Assembly: GCF_040549485.1 (NCBI RefSeq)
Contig: NZ_JBEPTK010000025.1
Coordinates: forward strand, 1 to 45,794
Source of the DNA: Constrictibacter sp. MBR-5
GTDB taxonomy: Bacteria; Pseudomonadota; Alphaproteobacteria; JAJUGE01
Length of the DNA stretch: 45,794 nucleotides
Reading direction: 5' to 3'
In this document: piece after piece, positions 45,254-45,794 of the stretch
How positions within the stretch are numbered: position 1 is the first letter of the stretch
How the letters are laid out: every line of letters starts with the position of its first letter
The notes under the pieces: generated by a model
Seen by the model: the letters and a program-made list of their open reading frames with translations, nothing else
What the model was told of the DNA's origin: nothing
The model's database searches: none
Made by a program: the position numbers and the translations under genes

Positions 45254-45757
45254 ATGCGATCCACGACGGTTGCTTTGCTCATTCTGCTACTCTCGCCCGC
45301 ACTCGCGGCGGAGCCTTATGATCGCGCCCTGTATCGCCACTGGATCGATGCCGACGGGGACTGTCAGGACACCCGCGAGGAGGTGCTGATCGCCGAAAGC
45401 TTAGTGGTGGTGCAGCTAGACCAACCCGGCTGCAAAGTCCTCGTCGGCCTCTGGGTCTGTCCATACACCGGCTCCGTCGTGACCGACCGCCGACAGATCG
45501 ACATCGACCATATGGTGCCCCTCGCAGAGGCGCACGCATCTGGTGCCGACATCTGGGACGAGGAGCGGCGGCAGGCATATGCAAACGATCTCGACAAGCC
45601 GGATAGCCTGGTCGCTGTTCTGGCTGGCGCCAACCGGTCGAAGGGACCGGACCCGATCAGGCGGTCGACGGCGTCGTCCGTTGGCGGCGCATCGACCTGC
45701 GGTGTCAAACGGCGTTCAAAGCTGACCCCGTATCGGCTTGCAATATTGACCCCCTGA
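45254..45757 (+). CDS. Secreted HNH endonuclease-family protein, C-terminus replaced by IS
   Basis: 167 aa. Sec signal MRSTTVALLILLLSPALAAE, then YDRALYRHWIDADGDCQDTR, EEVLIAESL, GLWVCPYTGSVVTDRRQIDI, and the HNH-type core DIDHMVPLAEAHASGADIWD with RRQAYANDLD and GANRSKGPDP. This pattern matches small exported DUF1524/HNH-type nucleases. The family continues another ~40 residues after RSKG; here the sequence changes at about 45660 into an IS21-type end, so the last ~30 residues are foreign. Activity is uncertain because a late conserved part is missing. Confidence 0.8.
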   Translation: MRSTTVALLILLLSPALAAEPYDRALYRHWIDADGDCQDTREEVLIAESLVVVQLDQPGCKVLVGLWVCPYTGSVVTDRRQIDIDHMVPLAEAHASGADIWDEERRQAYANDLDKPDSLVAVLAGANRSKGPDPIRRSTASSVGGASTCGVKRRSKLTPYRLAILTP

Positions 45758-45794
45758 AGTGCTCGCTGCCGTCCTGGGTGATGCGGAGCCGTAG
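45700..45794. repeat. IS21-family-like terminal region at right edge
   Basis: Contains GTGTCAAACGGCGTTCAAAG, then CTGACCCCGTATCGGCTTGC and AATATTGACCCCCT, two spaced units of the IS21-end type, in opposite orientation to the units at 29-108. The element would extend beyond 45794. Confidence 0.5.

Overview
The window is high-GC proteobacterial DNA. Gene content fits an alphaproteobacterium: a clade I Tat-exported NosZ, FixNOQP-type cbb3 oxidase genes, pseudoazurin, a tyrosine-coordinated heme protein (HTHP) and NnrR-type regulatory boxes. No rRNA, tRNA or replication gene was seen. Many broken genes, two IS3-family elements, IS21/IS5 debris at the left edge, an IS21-like end at the right edge and several duplications suggest an accessory region such as a large plasmid or genomic island. 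The genus cannot be fixed from the sequence alone.

Layout. 1-5600: IS debris, a serine recombinase, small hypothetical genes and a graveyard of gene fragments. 5628-9153 (minus): a nitric-oxide response operon, truncated hemoglobin / RIC hemerythrin / AhpD-like / DUF488 / nnrS / nnrU, divergent from an Rrf2 (NsrR-like) regulator with a strong palindrome between them. 9727-10716 (plus): HTHP, a DUF6522-like protein and a CBS protein, with overlapping ends. 10752-15646: a SLAC1/TehA remnant, gdhA copy 1, pseudoazurin, an NnrR-type Crp/Fnr regulator, a DUF1858 protein and an IS-truncated DUF4142 gene. 15647-16967: an IS3-family element. 17472-26507 (minus): a complete nosRZDFYLX cluster, with a ferritin-like gene divergent from nosR. 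27500-33350: gene shards (ffh-like, sdhB), a CBS gene, an FNR-box-led micro-ORF plus exported pentapeptide-repeat gene, and an HPP-CBS gene split by a second IS3-family element with a 4-bp target duplication. 33733-40878 (minus): cbb3 oxidase ccoNOQP, a 66-aa membrane protein, a DUF2189 protein, ccoI, ccoS and a 42-aa hydrophobic ORF. 41169-45757: gdhA copy 2, a second copy of the micro-ORF/pentapeptide block, metB and a secreted HNH nuclease cut short near the right edge.

How it fits together. Most intact genes serve low-oxygen respiration and reactive-nitrogen handling: NO sensing and repair (Rrf2, RIC, truncated hemoglobin, NnrS/NnrU), electron delivery (pseudoazurin), N2O reduction (nos) and high-affinity O2 respiration (cbb3). 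NnrR-type boxes precede nnrR, the DUF1858 gene and nosR; a perfect FNR-type box precedes the micro-ORF/pentapeptide block. No nitrite reductase or NO reductase gene lies in the window, so it looks like an N2O-respiring/NO-defence module rather than a full denitrification island.

Several otherwise well-conserved genes (DUF488, CBS-1, SLAC1, nnrR, HPP) carry single frameshifts. These may be real decay or sequencing errors; nothing in the window can decide.
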